From: Sphingobium sp. TCM1
GTDB taxonomy: Bacteria; Pseudomonadota; Alphaproteobacteria; Sphingomonadales; Sphingomonadaceae
Length of the DNA: 64,000 nucleotides
Direction of reading: 5' to 3'
Assembly: GCF_001650725.1 (NCBI RefSeq)
Contig: NZ_LXVX01000034.1
Location: forward strand, 310,001-374,000
Position 1 is the stretch's first letter, and the number at the start of each line of letters is the position of its first letter. The notes below the pieces were generated by a model, which did not search any database, was not told the DNA's origin, and was given only the letters and a program-made list of their open reading frames with translations. Positions 61,138-64,000 of this stretch are shown piece by piece. A program made the position numbers and the translations under genes.

Positions 61138-61743
61138 CTATCTGCCCGTCCGGCTGCACAGCACGTCGGCCAGGTAGACGCGGCGGTTGACCGTCTCCAT
61201 CGCTTCCCGTGCGGCGGCGGTCCAGCCCGAGCGTGAGCAGAATTCGTCGGCCGACCGTGCAGCGCAGGCGCTCGTCGCCGCGCCCTGTGGGCAGGCGAGG
61301 ACGCGTTTCCCGCGCAAGGTCGGATCCGGATAGAATTGCGCCGCCATCCCCCTCAGCGACCGGCCGGTCCCCGGTGCCAGATTGTCGCCGCCCCACCCGC
61401 CACCTGGTCCGCCGTTGGGCAGGGCGAGGCGGATCGAGCCGAGGCGATTGCCGAAGCCCAGCCGGTTGCCGATGATCGCAAGGCTCTGGCTGGTAGTGAA
61501 GCAGGTGCCGCGGAAATTGGGCAGGCTGCACAATTCCCACGTCCCGCGTTGCACGCGCACGCTGTGGACCGGCCAGGCGAGGCGAAGGTCGGGATCGGCG
61601 CGGGACTGGGCCGCGGCAGGCCCGCGATAGCCCGGATCGCGGTAGATGATCGCTTCGGGCACGCTCTTGTCCTGCGCCGGGGCGGGCGCGGCAAGGCCGG
61701 ACGCGATGACAAGGCAGGACGCAAGGACGGCACGACGGGGCAT
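61138..61743 (-). CDS. Secreted beta-gamma-crystallin-like protein
   Basis: 201 residues from ATG 61743. Signal peptide (AVLASCLVIASGLAAPAPAQ). Two Greek-key-like motifs: AIIYRDPGYRG and GTWELCSLPNFRGTCFTTSQS, with the Tyr/Arg-Gly pattern of crystallin folds, often calcium-binding. Four to six cysteines may form disulfides. Function unknown. Confidence 0.72.
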   Translation of the reverse strand: MPRRAVLASCLVIASGLAAPAPAQDKSVPEAIIYRDPGYRGPAAAQSRADPDLRLAWPVHSVRVQRGTWELCSLPNFRGTCFTTSQSLAIIGNRLGFGNRLGSIRLALPNGGPGGGWGGDNLAPGTGRSLRGMAAQFYPDPTLRGKRVLACPQGAATSACAARSADEFCSRSGWTAAAREAMETVNRRVYLADVLCSRTGR

Positions 61744-61833
61744 GGCATCTCTCCCACAGCGATGCAGGGCCGGCACGCGACTCGGCCCTGTGCTGCGCGC
61801 AGACTATGCCGCCGACGCTCCGCTTGCCAATCG

Positions 61834-63213
61834 TTACGCGATGCTGTCCACCGGCACGCCGTAGAGGTCATGCTCGTCGGCATCCTCGATCATGACGTCG
61901 AAGATGTCGCCGGGCTTCCGCCCTTCGCCCACGTCGCGCAGGAAGACATTGCCGTCGATTTCCGGCGCGTCGGCCTGGCTGCGTGCGGTCGCGCCGATGC
62001 TGCCATCCTCCTCGTCCGGCTCGCCCACTTCGTCGAGGATGACGGGCAGGACGCGGCCGACCTTCGCCTGCAACTTGGCGGCGCTGATCCCGGCGGTCTT
62101 TTCCATGATCCGCTGATAGCGTTCTTCCTTGACCTCTTCGGGCACGGCGCCGGGCAGATCATTGGCGGCAGCGCCTTCGACCGGTTCGAAGCGGAAGGCG
62201 CCGACGCGGTCGAGCTGCGCCTCGTCCAGCCAGTCGAGCAGATATTGGAAGTCCGCCTCGGTCTCGCCGGGGAAGCCGACGACGAAGCTGGAGCGGATCG
62301 CGATGTCGGGGCAGATGTCACGCCACTTGCGGATGCGGTCCAGCACCTTGGCTTCATTGGCGGGGCGCTTCATCGCCTTGAGCACGCTCGGCGCGGCATG
62401 CTGGAAGGGAATGTCGAGATAGGGCGTCAGCAACCCTTCGGCCATCAGCGGAATGACCTGATCGACATGGGGATAGGGGTAGACATAGTGCAGCCGAACC
62501 CAGGGCGCCTGGCCCTCCGCCGTGCGGAGCTGGCCCAGTTCGCGGGCGAGGTCGGTCATGTGGGCGCGGACTTCATGGCCCTTCCACTGGCGCGTCTCGT
62601 GGCGCGTGTCGACGCCATAGGCCGACGTGTCCTGGCTGATGACCAGCAGTTCCTTCGTGCCGGCATGGACCAGCTTCTCCGCCTCGCGCAGCACGGCGTC
62701 GACGCGGCGGCTGACGAGGTCGCCGCGGATCGAAGGGATTATGCAGAAGGAGCAGCGATGGTTGCAGCCTTCGCTGATCTTCAGATAGCTGTAGTGGCGG
62801 GGGGTCAGTTTCAGCCCGCCTTCGGGCACCAGGTCGACGAAGGCGTTGGGGATGGGCGGCGATGCGTCATGCACCGCATTGACCACCTGCTCATATTGAT
62901 GCGCCCCGGTGACGGCCAGCACCTGCGGGAATTTGGCGCGGATCACTTCCGCCTCGTCACCCATGCAGCCGGTGACGATGACGCGGCCATTTTCCGCGAT
63001 CGCCTCGCCGATCGCCTCCAGCGACTCCTCCTTGGCGGAATCGAGGAAGCCGCAGGTGTTGACCAGCACGACATCGGCGCCGGCATAGTCGGCGGACATC
63101 TGATAGCCGTCGGAGCGCAGCTTGGTGAGGATGCGTTCGCTGTCCACCAGATTTTTGGGACAGCCGAGCGACACCATGCCGACTTTCGGCGCTTCGGGAA
63201 TTTTGGTTGCCAT
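61834..63213 (-). CDS. rimO: Ribosomal protein S12 methylthiotransferase RimO
   Basis: 459 residues from ATG 63213. MTTase domain with three Cys (SLGCPKN, VNTCGF, TGCMGD), radical-SAM motif CNHRCSFC, and a C-terminal TRAM-like domain (IGATARSQADAPEIDGNVFLRD). Methylthiolates Asp in S12. Near the potassium-channel gene on the same strand. Confidence 0.97.
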   Translation of the reverse strand: MATKIPEAPKVGMVSLGCPKNLVDSERILTKLRSDGYQMSADYAGADVVLVNTCGFLDSAKEESLEAIGEAIAENGRVIVTGCMGDEAEVIRAKFPQVLAVTGAHQYEQVVNAVHDASPPIPNAFVDLVPEGGLKLTPRHYSYLKISEGCNHRCSFCIIPSIRGDLVSRRVDAVLREAEKLVHAGTKELLVISQDTSAYGVDTRHETRQWKGHEVRAHMTDLARELGQLRTAEGQAPWVRLHYVYPYPHVDQVIPLMAEGLLTPYLDIPFQHAAPSVLKAMKRPANEAKVLDRIRKWRDICPDIAIRSSFVVGFPGETEADFQYLLDWLDEAQLDRVGAFRFEPVEGAAANDLPGAVPEEVKEERYQRIMEKTAGISAAKLQAKVGRVLPVILDEVGEPDEEDGSIGATARSQADAPEIDGNVFLRDVGEGRKPGDIFDVMIEDADEHDLYGVPVDSIA

Positions 63214-63264
63214 GATTGGCGCGCACATAGGGATTTTCGCGCCAAATGTCACGGGGTGCTGGAA

Positions 63265-64000
63265 TCAGCTCGGCGAGCGGCTGGTTCCGGTGTCGTCGCC
63301 CTGCGCGATTTCGATGATGACGTCTCCGGTCTGGAGCCGCTTTGCCTCCTCCTCCCAGAAACCGATGGGGCGGTCGTCACGATAGATGCGAACGCCCAGG
63401 CCGGTGCGGATCGCCGACAGGGGGCGGCCGATCTCCTCCGCCAGGACCAGCCGTTCGTTGAGCTTCACCCGTCCGCCCGATGCTGCGAGGTCGGCCATAT
63501 AATCAGCGACATGCCTGCCGCTGGTGCTGCCCGCCAGCAGCAGCCCGGCGAAGCTGACCGGGTTGATGACGGTGGTCGCGCCCGCCTGGCGCGCGGGCAG
63601 TTCATTATCCTCGTTGCGCACGACGATGCTGATCGGCAGGCGCGGGGCCAGATGCCGGGCGGTCAGCGTGATGAGGATGGAGGTATCATCGCGTCCCGCC
63701 GACACGATCATGCTGCGCGCCCGGTGGATCGCGACATCCTTCAACGTCCGGTCGCGGGTCGAATCGCCACACAATATGTTGCAGCCCAGCTCCTCCGCCA
63801 GCGCCAGCGCCTTTTCGCTGCCGTCGATGACGACGATTTCGCGCGGGTCGGTGCCGCGGGCCAGCAGTTCGTGGACGGCTTCCTGCCCGCTGGTGCCGAA
63901 CCCGGAGACGATGATGTGATTGTGCAGATCGGCCTGGATGCGTGCCATGCGCCACCTGTAGATGATGTTGCGGAAGAAGAGATTATAGGCGGTGCCGAGG
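63265..64000 (-). CDS. C-terminal part of a potassium-channel-family protein (TrkA-N domain)
   Basis: Partial; the frame continues off the right edge (upstream residues LFFRNIIYRWRMARI read on without interruption). The visible ~245 residues contain a regulatory Rossmann domain (IIVSGFGTSGQEAVHELLARG, VVIDGSEKAL, LCGDSTRDRTL) and a C-terminal RCK-type part. It should gate a two-helix potassium pore encoded outside the window. Confidence 0.88.
   Translation of the reverse strand, partial: LGTAYNLFFRNIIYRWRMARIQADLHNHIIVSGFGTSGQEAVHELLARGTDPREIVVIDGSEKALALAEELGCNILCGDSTRDRTLKDVAIHRARSMIVSAGRDDTSILITLTARHLAPRLPISIVVRNEDNELPARQAGATTVINPVSFAGLLLAGSTSGRHVADYMADLAASGGRVKLNERLVLAEEIGRPLSAIRTGLGVRIYRDDRPIGFWEEEAKRLQTGDVIIEIAQGDDTGTSRSPS

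Overview
The window looks like a piece of an alphaproteobacterial chromosome from the family Sphingomonadaceae (a Sphingobium- or Sphingomonas-like organism). This rests on high G+C coding sequence, the alphaproteobacterial marker families DUF1013/TrcR and DUF1192, an alphaproteobacterial gene transfer agent (GTA) cluster, and sphingomonad-type small hypothetical proteins. No 16S gene is present, so genus level is inference.

Region 1 (1-8370) is the right-hand end of an integrated, transferable element. A compact, overlapping set encodes a ribbon-helix-helix protein, a TraD/TrwB-type coupling protein, a MobF relaxase-helicase, a lytic transglycosylase and a small basic protein. A large serine recombinase follows, and its last codons and stop lie inside a tRNA-Asn(GTT) gene. 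The mating-pair channel genes and the other end of the element are outside the window.

Region 2 (8356-20134) is ordinary chromosome: tRNA-Asn, NAD kinase, MoaA, an EAL phosphodiesterase, MetK, Lnt, a YqaA/DedA-like membrane protein, a TonB-like protein, a DJ-1/PfpI protein, a MarR-acetyltransferase fusion preceded by two phased palindromes, and a glutathione S-transferase.

Region 3 (20294-40012) is the most unusual part: a complete GTA structural cluster in the order small terminase, large terminase, portal, gp3.5, protease, capsid, connectors, tail tube, chaperones, short tape measure, distal tail, hub, peptidase, tail tip, DUF2793. Many genes overlap by ATGA. Non-phage genes interrupt it: an M28 peptidase and a secreted protein between the terminase genes, a TonB-like gene bracketed by 37-bp direct repeats, two antisense micro-genes sharing a C-x3-GGRW-x6-C motif, and an antisense secreted protein. 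Intrinsic-terminator-like hairpins bracket the capsid gene, and a perfect 22-bp hairpin precedes the tape-measure gene. The distal tail protein carries a roughly 570-residue N-terminal extension, while the tail-tip protein is short and appears to lack the TIM-barrel part known from the Rhodobacter GTA.

Region 4 (40213-64000) is housekeeping chromosome: an OmpA-family porin, a YbaN-like protein, ClpA, DUF1192, a quinone oxidoreductase, a metallophosphatase plus glycosyltransferase pair that resembles phosphate-stress lipid remodelling (PlcP-Agt), TrcR, an acyl-CoA ligase, MsrA, a Sua5-type enzyme, a DUF815 ATPase, a sorbosone-dehydrogenase-like protein, ArgC, a C40 peptidase with an overlapping MarR regulator, an M17 aminopeptidase, a DUF3298 lipoprotein, a crystallin-like secreted protein, RimO, and the end of a potassium-channel gene leaving the window. 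A small gene at 56050 has a plausible sigma-54 promoter with palindromic upstream sites.
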